Below are positions 35,921-46,308 of a stretch of 64,000 nucleotides of DNA, piece after piece. The DNA is from Begonia masoniana (Eukaryota > Streptophyta > Magnoliopsida > Cucurbitales > Begoniaceae): positions 27,307,390-27,371,389 of the forward strand of contig CM039509.1 in the NCBI GenBank assembly GCA_022432975.1. Reading direction: 5' to 3'. A program made the translations under genes and the position numbers. Numbering within the stretch: the first letter of the stretch is position 1; every line of letters begins with the position of its first letter. Below the pieces are notes generated by a model, which worked only from the letters and a program-made list of their open reading frames with translations, was not told the DNA's origin and ran no database searches.

Positions 35921-36427
35921 AGATGTAAATGTTTCTTTGTCGACTAGTGACCGGTGGATGTCACTGGATGATGTAGAAGATATTTTAACTGAGCACGCGA
36001 GGCCCACGTGCCCACCGGAAGATCTCTTCCATTAGGCGATGTAAGCAAGTCACGCGCGTTGCACGTGACGACCGGACGACTAAATTTCTGAGGGTTGCCA
36101 ACGCATGCAACCCATGCAAACCCGAGTAGAATCATGCCGGGAGGGTTGGGGACATTTCTTCCCTGCTCGAATTTGTCTAGAAACCGATGACCGAGCCTAG
36201 TCGCTCGACTCTGTGAATGTTTGAACCGACGTGGTATAGGAAGTCGAGCACGAAAGGGGTTCATTTTCCTTAATAGTTCGGCGTCTCTGTTTCCAGTTTA
36301 GAAAAAAAATATACGCGACGTAAATGTCTGACGAGAAAAGGTAAGTGAATGCAATAATAGAAAAACTCAAGCAAACAATTAATGAAAGATTATGATCACG
36401 TGACGGCTCCTGGCTGGGGTCGTTACA

Positions 36428-37339
36428 ATAGCATCGGCAAGAATGCAACTTGCACTTGCCAGGGTGATTCTTCTGACAGGTGGGGCATATGGGAGCTTGA
36501 GGTCGTTTTCCCTTTCCAAGGTCATCATTCTGGTTGAAAGGTCTCTTCATACCTCTCTGTTGTTGTTGTGGTCCCCTGCTCTGTTGTGGCTGCCAACCTT
36601 TGTTCTGTCGTGGTGGTGGCTGAGTATCCTTGACGAACTTCCTTGGTGGTTCACGTTGTCCTTGTACTGTTAACTCAACTTCCTCCAATTCCAAAGCCTT
36701 AGCAGCCACTTCGGAATAAGGTATGTTATGGATCCCTGCAGTCTTTACTCCTTGGAAGAGGCTCGGCTTCAGTCCATGGACAAACTGGTGAATCTTGTCT
36801 TCCTCATCATCCACCAGACGGGGTGCAAACCAGAACAAGGCCTCAAACTTATAGATGTAGTCGGCCACATAACCGGTTTGGCGCAGCTGCATAAACTCCA
36901 TCTTTTTTCTGGCCCGAACCGCTCGGCTAAAATACTTGTCATAAAAGGCCGTCTTGAACCACGCCCAAGTCATAGTTTTCGCATTTGTAGTGCTCTGAAT
37001 TGAATCCCACCAATGCCTTGCATCCAACGCAAGATGAAAAACAGCACATTTGACCTTGTCCCCTTCATCGACCTTGGCATACTTGAACATGTCCTCAATT
37101 GTCCGAATCCACTCCTCAGCATAAATAGGATCCAAAACTTGACCATTGAATACAGGAGGTCGAAGGCGGTGAAAACGCTCGCTTCCATTGTCGTGAGTCA
37201 TATTTGAGCTAGAATTCCCTTGCTCATCCCTAGCAGTCACCCATTGCTCAATTTGGCGGGACTGTCAAATAACCAACTCGGTTAACTAAGCGATGGTGTT
37301 ACTATCCTCATTGTTATCCCTTTGTTAACCTCTTACCAT
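36428..37339 (-). pseudogene. gag of element C, cut by solo LTR D
   Basis: The start codon is at 37337-37339 (minus), reading MVRG then a TAA; further stops follow before the long frame opens at 37240. Capsid sequence (AEEWIRTIEDMFKYAKVDEG, YFSRAVRARKKMEFMQLRQT) precedes a glutamine-rich linker and CPTCQKNHPGKCKLHSCRCY, the first half of the zinc knuckle. LTR D interrupts the knuckle after this tyrosine, and the remaining half lies at about 33900-33945. Confidence 0.94.
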
Positions 37340-37487
37340 TTTGAGATTCCTAAACAAGTAATCATAAACACATCTTAACGTAATGACATTACTAAAATCG
37401 TAAATACTTACAGTTGCTGGAGTGTACTCAGGTGGCAGTCAGTGCTTGAAGGCAGTCTACAGAATAGATTTTAGAACCCGATTTTGC

Positions 37488-37499
37488 TTTGATACCATA
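37488..37499 (-). other. Primer-binding site of element C
   Basis: The minus strand reads TATGGTATCAAA just inside the 5' LTR, one mismatch from the initiator tRNA-Met complement (TGGTATCAGAGC). Confidence 0.88.
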
Positions 37500-37501
37500 A
37501 T

Positions 37502-39847
37502 TGTAACACTCTGAATCTTCCAGACCCGGTTTCACTACCCAAATCATTGAGCTGAACTAAGAGAAATTACGGAAAATTTTAAATTTTCTCTTAGTGATGA
37601 TAATTCTATCTTTAATCCTCGATTGTACAGCGTAAAACTCAATAAGTAGACAACGTTTATAATTAGACAAAACGTTAAGACACTTAGCTGAAGGGAATTG
37701 GAAACTCAAGGACATCTACCGATCGCAAAACGACAAGGCATGGTTCACGCTCCTACCGATTGACACATGCACATCACATGACTCATTATACTCCTTCCGA
37801 TCACAAAACGACAAGACTTAATACATACTCATGCCGATAATGGAAAACCTACATCTACCGATTGACACATGCACATCACGTGATTCATTAAACTTCATCC
37901 GATCACAAAACGACAAGGCTTAATATCGACTTTCACCGATTGACACATGCACATCACGTGACTCATTAAACCTCATTCCGATAGAAGACATCATCCGATG
38001 GAAGGCTTCATCCAATGGAAGACATCATCTGATAGAAGACTTCATCCGATGGAAGACTTCATCCAATGAAAAACATCATTCGATGGAAGACATCATTCGA
38101 TAGAAGACATCATCCGATGGAAGACAGCATCCGATAGGAGACATCATCCGATAGAAGACATCACCCGATGGAAGACATCATCCGATAGGAGACATCATCC
38201 GATGGAAGACATCATCCGATAGGAGACATCATCCGATGGGCAGGAAACTTTCAGACTTTAAAAAACTTCAACATGACTGAATAAACTAACACACAGTTGG
38301 ACCATAATCTCATCTAGAATACGTGTACCGAGAGACTCTATCAAAACAAATCATTCTATCATTTCATGATCATTCTCAAACTCAGAAGTTAGTCAGTCAG
38401 GTTCTAGTATCCATTGTTTTAAAAAAGCATCCTACATAGACCTCAGTATTCATAACCTTACTAATATGATAAAAGTAGTAACCAGGAGTTGAAATCGCCT
38501 TCCCAACCACCAATCTGTCACCCTGAGCACCTTCCAGCAACCAGCCTTAATCATCCTCATTAGACTTAAAATTCTCACCTGGTAGTTCTTCACCTACATC
38601 ATAAGGTTTAAACTATAAGCCTAATGCTTAGCAAAGAGCGCAATGCTAACATGTATGCATGAATGCACAAATTAAAGAAAACACATGTTCATGATCTTTT
38701 CGTGTTCTTGTTCTTGTTCATGTTCATCATTTTCATCATATGGATTAAAGGAGGACTTGTGACAAAAAGGGGGTTGACAGTGAGAGTGTACATAGTCCCT
38801 TGCAGGTCGTATTAATGGTCCTTCTTTTGGACAGTGACATACGCCAAACCGCCCCCAACCCTCTCTTAATCCTTGTTGCATAACTTTCATGTTCATATCT
38901 TGTTCATGGGAGAAATCATGCACTTAAAACATTTTCATATGCTTGAGAAATATTCATGATCCATGAGCATGAGTAATCTTAGTTCATCAGACTACTGAAC
39001 AAGCCATTCATTCATCAAAGGATCATAACATCAACTCAAGTATCATAACCAAACAGACAATAGCACAGATAACCTTTAACTTCATAGACAACTTCTACCT
39101 AAGACCCTTGTGATGTAAGGCCTTAATGGCTGGAAATCTTACTCACTCACTTACCTGGTTTCCTTAGCACTTGAGCACTTCTCTTCAAGCTTCTTCACCT
39201 AGAAACATTTCACATTACAGTGTTAAATCAAAATCCTAACTAAAAGTCATCATAGTATCTAACATAAATATTTCTAAATCTTCCTAGTCGAGCGCCTAGT
39301 GTGTACAGATTAAACTTTCAGAACCTAAATAACCGGATTAAGTCTAACAACTAAACATGGTCTGTTATCTTAATGTCCAAAATCAAATTGGAAATGCCAT
39401 TACTAAACACAGATCATGATTGTCACTACCATTACTCTGTTAGTGAAGAATCTGAAACCTCAAGTTCTAGCTGAAGACAGAGCTCTAAGTAACTACCCAG
39501 TAACTACATTGTCTAAATCTTACCTAGAGCGTGGATTGTCGAAGTGGAGGGTGAAGAACTGGTCGCTGGTGAAGGAATAGCTGGCAGAGAGGGAGCTCTA
39601 GAAGGCAGGGAATCGTCGAGAGAGAAAATGTCGGCTACAGTGAGGTTTTAATGAGGTTTAAGAATTCCCATAACCTATTTATACCAATTAAAATCCACCT
39701 TAATTACAAACTTGCCACCCAACCTAGTTTTACTCAACTTGTAATAAATAAGTCTTGGCATTAAATTTAAAATCATAAAGGTCAATAAAAAGGGTTACAA
39801 TTAAAATGGTTAAGAAAATCACCTGGCCGAAATTGTCGGGTGTTACA
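37502..39847 (-). repeat. 5' LTR of element C
   Basis: A near copy of 28088-30429, with TATAAATAG at 39675-39683 and the short frame 38547-38593. The distal array of CATCCGATAGAAGA units is at about 37975-38240. The 3' copy is three or four bases shorter, and the copies differ by a few percent by eye. Confidence 0.95.
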
Positions 39848-40323
39848 TCCTAAACAATCTGGGACGGCCATACCGAATCTCCTCCGTCATCGATCGTAGA
39901 ATCCCCAGTGTGCCTTCCGGCACGAGTAGGTCGAGGCATTCAAATTCCCAAGTGTGCTTTCCAGCACGAACAGGTCGAGGCATTCAGAATCCCCAGTGTT
40001 CTTTTCAGCACGAGCAGGTCGAGGCATTCATACTCACGACACATTATGTAATCTAGCATAGCATCTCTCGTAAGATCCCTCTCGGGGTGCTACAACGAGC
40101 CACTTGCCTGACGAGGTTATTCTACTAGAGACTGAGTTGCATATCAATTTTCTTATCTTACATTCCATTTTCCAAGTTTGCAAACGATGCTCAAAACACA
40201 TATTTTGTAGTTTGGAAACCATGATGCATGTCACACACAATACTCTACACGAAACAAAACAAGACAACCAAGCAAACAATTCCCTACCGTTCCATGCTGT
40301 AGGCCCAAAGGCAAAACACAAGC
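39848..40323 (-). mobile_element. Family-4 LTR E2, right part
   Basis: The continuation of 27217-28087 beyond element C. It carries an array of 44-bp units with CCCCAGTGTGC and CACGA[A/G]CAGGTCGAGG at 39896-40020 and the TAGGCCCAAAGGC hairpin near 40300. Element G begins at 40324; nothing of E2 is found beyond G. Confidence 0.8.
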
Positions 40324-43300
40324 TGTAACATCTTGAAATTTTGTATTAAGGTTTTAAATTCCGTACCCGATATTTTAGAAATTTTATTTGTTGATTTTGA
40401 ATTTTGGGAAGTGAAATTATGGGGAAGGATTTAAGAAATTTACTAAGTGGGCCAAACTACAGGGGTAACCAAGCCCTAACTAAAGGTTGGGCTTTAAGGC
40501 ATGGGTAGACTACATAAAAGAAGATGTGGTAGGTGAGAGGACCAAATTACATCTTGACACATGTCTAAACTTGTAGGAGAAGCCACCTCATTTTTATTTA
40601 GATAATATTTTAATTAAAAGGGAGAAATGAAAATGGGCATTTTTTCTTCTACATAATACATAGCTCCCTTCTTCCCCCTTACTCTCTCTACGCCTCTCGT
40701 CCTTTCTCCCTTCTCCTCCCACGGCTCCAACCATTTCTTTCCTTCCTTATCGATTTCCTTCAAGACTTTGGAAGATTTAAGGTAAGCTTTTAGTTTATGG
40801 TGGTTTTTTTTGAGTTAGGGCTAGGTTTTTATGGTGTTTTCATATGGGTTTTCTTTCCAATGTTAGGGTTTGCTCAAGAGACAAAAAAAGAAAATTCCCT
40901 TCCTCTTTAAGTTCTTCCACGAATTTCCTATATTTCCTTGAGGATTCAAGGTAAGGCAATTCCTCTTTGGTTGGTTAATGGTAATGGGTTGTTATTTGTG
41001 TTGTGAAAAATTTGGGGTTTTTGGTGTTGGGTGGTGATGCACGAAAAATGGTGGATTGTTGTTCTAAATGCTTGCTCATTTATAACTTATAATGGTATGG
41101 TGAAGGTTGATGGTGATTATGAATGGATATTTGATAAATTGGAGTGAGAATTGATGAATTTTGATAATGTGCAAAACTGAAATTTATAGGGCAGATCGGT
41201 TTTCGAATTTCTGCCACTAAATGAGTTAGATCTTTGGTAAATGGACTCCACCATGTTAAACTAGACGTTTTAAGTATTCTATAGCATGTTGAACCATTGA
41301 ATTCAGACGAGTATACGAAAAGTTATGAATTTTCAAAGTTCGAGTGAAATGGTAAAACGAAATTCCGGGCAGGTCACTGTTCCGATGAATTTTGACCCTC
41401 TTCCCGATTTTATCTTGCACAAATGTTTTTATGGGTTAAATTATACAGTTTAAGGAAGCCATGGCCTTTGGAATCAAGCCGTTTCGACATTTGTAGATGA
41501 AGTTATAATTTTTCAAAATTGGTTCATGTTTCGAGCTAGAATCTTAGTTTTTGTGATTTAAGTCAACTGATTTGCTTGTGCTGGTTTGAAATGCTTCATT
41601 TAAAGTGCCATACATGTTTATGTTCTTGTTGGATTAGATGGCTTGGAATTGTTGATGTTCGGTTTTAAAACTAATTGCTTTGAGATGTTTCAATTGGAGA
41701 TATTGATTTCTTAGTTGATGTGCTTTAGGTTTCAAGTTACAAAAAGAGATTCGTCAAGCTAAATTCATTTTCTAAGGACGCGAGGTAAGTCTCTGTGACT
41801 TGTTTGGCCGTCTTGGCCTACACCGTATGAATTGAGTCGATCAAGAAAATTGGAGATGTGTTGTGCTTGGGTAGTTTAGAACGGGTAGTTAGAATTATGT
41901 TTTGTTAGGTTGTTAATTGTTAGTTATTTATTGTATGTTTCTACTTGTTTTTACCTCGTCCATAGCACGATATTTGTTCAAGCATCATAGTTTTCGAACG
42001 GCATGAAAATGAGTTTTTACGCATACTTTCATGAAAAGGAAAATGATAACGAAAAGGTAATGAACGTAATGATGGTCACGTCGGTGGCGGTGGTTCAGAC
42101 ATGGCTGTCGGATGAAGCATGTCTTCCCCCGGTTAGATATGAGGGGCTATCCAATCGCCGGATGTGCCGCTCCTATCTAGTGAGAGAGAAGCCCCAGTGA
42201 CGTAAATGAAATGCTTAGCGAAAAGGTAGGATGCATGATTTTGAACTGTACATGCATAGCATAGCATTCACGTGCATTCACTTAGATTTACTGAGCTTTC
42301 TAGCTCACGTGTTTAATTCTATGGTGTAGGTGACCTTGAGACAGGTGAGGAAGACGTCCCTCCGCCTGATGTATGAGCATGTTGAGGAAGGAGGCCCATG
42401 GGTGTGCGCTGGCAGTCGGAGCGTGATTTTTGACCCGTGGGGACATAGGTAATGTTTTGGGAGTTGGATAGATAAAAAGAATTGTATAGTCGATATTTAG
42501 GATGTCTGGATTGGATAGTATTTATGATGTTTTGGTATTTTTCAAACAGGAGGAAAGTTAAACTTATAAACGGAACCATGCGGTTCGTTTTCTTGAAATT
42601 TAGTTATATTTTAAATGTATTTGGAGTTGGTGAAAGGGTGGGTGATATCGTGTGCAACGTGTGCGTGTTATAGTAAAATTTCGAGTTGGAAGTGTTTGTG
42701 AAATGTATGCAAAATATTGTGAAAAAGAAATGAGAAAGAGGAGTGTATTGTGTTTTGGTGTTGAGTGTGCGAAGTACAAGGTGTGAGGAATAAGATGGAG
42801 GAAGGAAAATGAGGGGATAGAAAAAGGGGCGCTCTCTGGAAAATTTCCAGAAAGCGTGGCGATTGCTCGCCACAGAATGGCAAGCAATCGCCACATTTGC
42901 CTTGGCGATCGCCAATGGCGATCGCCAGCCGATGGGCGCTCGCCATGAGCAATCACCTTTTGGTGATTGTTAATGGAGATTGCTCGCCATGAAGATGGCG
43001 AGCAATCGCCACCTTCTCTGACCGCTGAGCGAAAGACAAAAAAAAAAAGAGATTTTTATAATGTTTTATTTTAATTGTTTTAATGTTAATTAAATCATTT
43101 TAAGTTGTTATTTAAACCAATTTCAATTTAGTTTTCGGACGATTTAATTTCTATTTCAATTTCGATTTCAATTTTAAAAAGTTTTATTTCCACTTAAAAA
43201 TTTGATTTAAAGTTTATACGTATAAAAAAAAAAGAAAAAAATTTGTACGAAAAATATTAGGGTACGGGTAAGGGTCGTTACAGTTATTGTACGAAAAATA

Positions 43301-43326
43301 TTAGGGTACGGGTAAGGGTCGTTACA
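40324..43326 (+). repeat. 5' LTR of element G (family 3)
   Basis: It starts TGTAACATCTTG and ends GGGTCGTTACA. Donor CGCGAG|GTAAGT after 41784, GGCC hairpin 41806-41818, acceptor GGTGTAG|G before 42330, short frame 42330-42376 (DLETGEEDVPPPDV then TGA), GAACC-ATGC-GGTTC hairpin 42573-42586, TCTGGAAAATTTCCAGA at 42835-42851, then GGCGATTGCTCGCC and GGCGATCGCC palindromes to about 43015. The true end may be 43282, because the last 44 bp are a duplication. Confidence 0.92.
43239..43326 (+). repeat. 44-bp tandem duplication of the LTR end
   Basis: The last 44 bp of the LTR, from TTGTACGAAAAATATTAGGG to GGTCGTTACA, occur twice in tandem (ending 43282 and 43326), right beside the primer site. Confidence 0.9.
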
Positions 43327-43330
43327 GTTA

Positions 43331-43342
43331 TGGTATCAGAGC
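43331..43342 (+). other. Primer-binding site of element G
   Basis: TGGTATCAGAGC, a full 12-base match to the initiator tRNA-Met complement, five bases from the second LTR end. Confidence 0.93.
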
Positions 43343-43486
43343 CCCCGGGTTTTAAAAACGGTTCTGTAGACTGCACGACTGCTCAGCCACTACACGGACA
43401 TCCTTCATCGAGTGTAAGTACGTTTAATTTCTTTATTTAAATTCGATTTCTTAGGATTATTTGTTTAATTTTATAGGAGATATAAA

Positions 43487-43966
43487 ATGGTCCGTGATAG
43501 AGATGTTAGGGACGAAGCCCTGGATGGGCTGAAGGATCTGCTCGATCATCAAGCCCAACATATAGACCGACAAGCTCAGCTTATAGATAGGCAATTTCGT
43601 CAGCTTGAGATATTGACAAATCGAGGTGACTCAAGGACCCAAGGGGTGGTCACTCCCAATAATCGTGGTACGAAGAGAATGGGCAGGGAGGAAACCAAAC
43701 AAAGCCTACACAAGCGCGTACAAGGAACTTCTCGGAAACCTCTGTGTCCCATATGCCAGAGGGAGCACTATGGTTATTGTAGATTGGGCACAGATAAGTG
43801 CTTTCGATGTGGTGTGATTGGCCACTATGTCAAGAATTGCCCGAAGTCAAGCAGGTACCAATCGGGTAGAGACCAGAAAAATGCTACATCAAATATGCTT
43901 GCCCTGACTGGAGAAGAGGAAACTGCCCAACCTTCAGCTGTTTCAGGTAGAGTTTTATCTCAATAG
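43487..43966 (+). CDS. Shortened Gag of element G, capsid deleted, zinc knuckle kept
   Basis: An open 159-codon frame beginning MVRDRDVRDEALDGLKD. It keeps the N-terminal glutamine-rich segment (HQAQHIDRQAQLIDRQ, probably coiled coil) and then jumps from TPNNRG to a basic linker and the CCHC knuckle CFRCGVIGHYVKNC. The capsid block of about 170 residues seen in H ([16 protein letters not shown] onward) is absent. The frame runs past the knuckle to SAVSGRVLSQ, the start of the protease region, and stops at 43964-43966. Unlike other gags here it has no internal stop, so a small nucleic-acid-binding protein could be made. Confidence 0.75.
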   Translation: MVRDRDVRDEALDGLKDLLDHQAQHIDRQAQLIDRQFRQLEILTNRGDSRTQGVVTPNNRGTKRMGREETKQSLHKRVQGTSRKPLCPICQREHYGYCRLGTDKCFRCGVIGHYVKNCPKSSRYQSGRDQKNATSNMLALTGEEETAQPSAVSGRVLSQ

Positions 43967-46298
43967 TTAATGAGGTTAAAACATTAGAGTGAAGATGTAG
44001 TATACAATAAGGGTTTCGCTGTAGTAAATGTGCGATAGATCAAAGTAGGTTGGGAAATAGAGGAAAAATGGGATAGTAGGAGTTGGGTAAAAAGGATTAC
44101 TAGGTGAACCTCGACGAGGATACGATAGGTTAAGTGCAGGATGACTCGTACGTTATAGAAAGGGAGTTATGTACTAATAGAATTAACCTTACATAACTAT
44201 AAGAAGTTGTGCACTTGGAATTTGGTTACCATTAGGGGGAGGTACAATGTATAAGATATAAGGTTCAAATAGATAAAAATTTGGACCCCGATTGATAAAC
44301 CCTCGGAGTTTTAGAATATGACACTCTAGAGAAAAACTTGAAGCCTAGGTATAAAAACTTATTAAGGAATATCCTAGGTTGTTGAAGTACAATAGTACGT
44401 CTAAGTGAATAGAGGACCTAGTAAGAACTTGTATAATTTAGATCCATATGAAGAAGAAAGTAAGTGATCTAATCGAAGTTGAGAGGTTAACTAATCTTAA
44501 GGCAATAAAGAGTCGAGGTTGTACAAAGGGTAAAAAAAAAAACTCAGATTACAAATTTGGCCGATCCCCAAGAGATAAGTATCGCCTAAGAAGACTATTC
44601 AGCAAAGGACGATTACTAATTCACGAAAAAAAAAAGATTTTGATCGACATATTATAAGGGGATGGAGACTTAGAGAAATTAAGAAGGATTGACGAGTAGT
44701 AGACACGTCAGACATTCGGCGTTGCTTGATTAGAAGTTAGGAAGAGAAACAAAGGAGTTAGAAAGAACTTAACCAATGAGAGGAAAAGTTTAGCACTTTA
44801 AGTTAAAAGTCATGCTGGTGATTCAACTAGAGCGAGTCTATAGTTGGTGCGGTTTAAGTTAAGAACCACAAACATGAAACTTACTCTAGGGAAGAAATAG
44901 AAACGTCAGTGTTGGAGGAACTAGGAAAGTTAGCATTAACGAAGAGATGTTCTAAATTATTAGAAGACAAAAGGGTAAAAATTTTAGAATTTGAGGAGAT
45001 ATGGATTAAGGATGTAAACTTATCTGCAACAAGTTTGCTAACAAGAAAATCGTTGGATTAAACGAAGGGTTAAGATAGGAAGTCTAGTATAGTGTTCTAA
45101 AGTCGGGTGATTTGTGAAACTCGCGACTTATCGAATAAGGAGAACGGGGAATTACTCAGGAGCCATTTAAGTACACTTAGAATCGAGCCTAAGTTAGAAG
45201 AGTTTCAAGATTCCGACTTATATTTGAAGATACGATGCCAATGAATACATAAATGACTTAAGGTTAGAATTAATTAATTGACGCGAACCAATGGCGAAAC
45301 CTAAGGACTTGATAGTACATAGAGTCAATAAAAATTTAAGTTGGAAAAATGAGTGTAATGTAAGTAATATGAGAATTTCAGTTAAGAACCTAACATGGAA
45401 GCTCGTAGAGGTAATTTAGAAGGGAATGCGATGTTTATAGGATTTTATTCATAAAGGAACGAGGATTTTAAGAGAGTAGCGACGTTAGCACCAGTTGGAC
45501 TTGCTGAAACCTTGAGGTATGTTGATGATTTAGTTTGCGAGGTATAGCAATGGGAACCTAGTTGAGGAGCCTACACTGATATAGTCGCCAACAATTGGCG
45601 AGTTGTTCAATAAGACATGTGACCAAAGAGTACTAGAGATAAAATAGTTTATAAGGGATTATTACTAGAGAAAATTTAGAAATTTGAATTTGCATGCATT
45701 TTGACTACGGATAGATTCGATAAATTTAAGCAAAAGTTTGGGTTATGGCCCAGGAGTTGGTAGAAATTTTTAGACGATGTTGATCTAGCTGATGTTAGGA
45801 AGTTTAAATATAGCTATGATTTAAGAAAATAGTTAAGGAAAAGCGTCAATTCAAGGCCTTGTGGTAAGTTTTGATTGAGGAAACCTAAAAATAGGACCAA
45901 ACTAAATGAGTTAGAAGGTTTAACCTATGAGTGGTTGAGTGAAGATCAATGCATGCGTAAATTATTTAGGTGCATGGATATGCAATGTGGTTATTCGAAT
46001 TGGAGACTTAGGAATCTGATAGCACGCGATGCATAATTTGATGCGTTGTTAACCAAATCAAAAATAACGAATGCGGTTAGGGGCTAGTGATGCATCATCG
46101 AGTTCAGGAGCTTTGGTTTAGAACCATAGAGGTTGACCCTAAGTATAGATAAAACCAAAGTTTAAAAAGGGGAAAGTTGAAATTTTGAGAGATAAAGGGA
46201 AGGAACTCGAAAGGTGCGGAATAAGGCCGCAAAGCATGAGGCGTTAATGTCAAGAATGATAAGCCAAGTCAAATTTTGAGGACAAAATTTTATTTATG
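43967..46298 (+). mobile_element. Non-coding interior of element G
   Basis: About 2.3 kb with no protease, RT, RNase H or integrase motif in any frame. It ends TTTTGAGGACAAAATTTTAT shortly before the polypurine tract, matching the same place in the N interior. The element would need proteins supplied by a relative such as H or I. Confidence 0.7.
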
Positions 46299-46308
46299 GT
46301 GGGTGGAA
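46299..46308 (+). other. Polypurine tract of element G
   Basis: GTGGGTGGAA directly precedes the 3' LTR at 46309. Confidence 0.8.

Larger units (their letters stand above)
33946..36427 (+). mobile_element. Solo LTR D (family 2) inside the gag zinc knuckle of element C
   Basis: It starts TGTAACACCCGACATT and ends GGGTCGTTACA, with ATAGA at 33941-33945 and ATAGC at 36428-36432; the gag reading frame shows ATAGC was the original site. It belongs to the LTR family of its host element but lies in the opposite orientation. Exon-like signals: block 34596-34641 (TTTTAG|G ... CCAG|GTAAGT), GGCC hairpin 34666-34678, acceptor GGTGTAG|G before 35253, short frame 35253-35299 (EEGSGEDTMFKEDA then TAA). 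Confidence 0.95.
28088..39847 (-). mobile_element. Ty3/gypsy chromovirus C, complete but decayed, split by solo LTR D
   Basis: A minus-strand element with 5' LTR 37502-39847, primer site 37488-37499, gag 37339 leftward, protease, RT, RNase H, integrase and chromodomain to 30471, polypurine tract 30430-30442 and 3' LTR 28088-30429. Flanks TTCTA (28083-28087) and TCCTA (39848-39852) are a TSD with one mismatch. Without D it is about 9.3 kb. Its polyprotein is of the same Tekay/Del-like lineage as A, H and I. Confidence 0.95.

Noticed and set aside
42604..42956. Overlapping minus-strand frames of 94-118 codons, repeated at 48586-48971
   Set aside because: They are antisense to the LTR leader region, overlap one another in three frames and repeat only because the two LTRs of G are copies.
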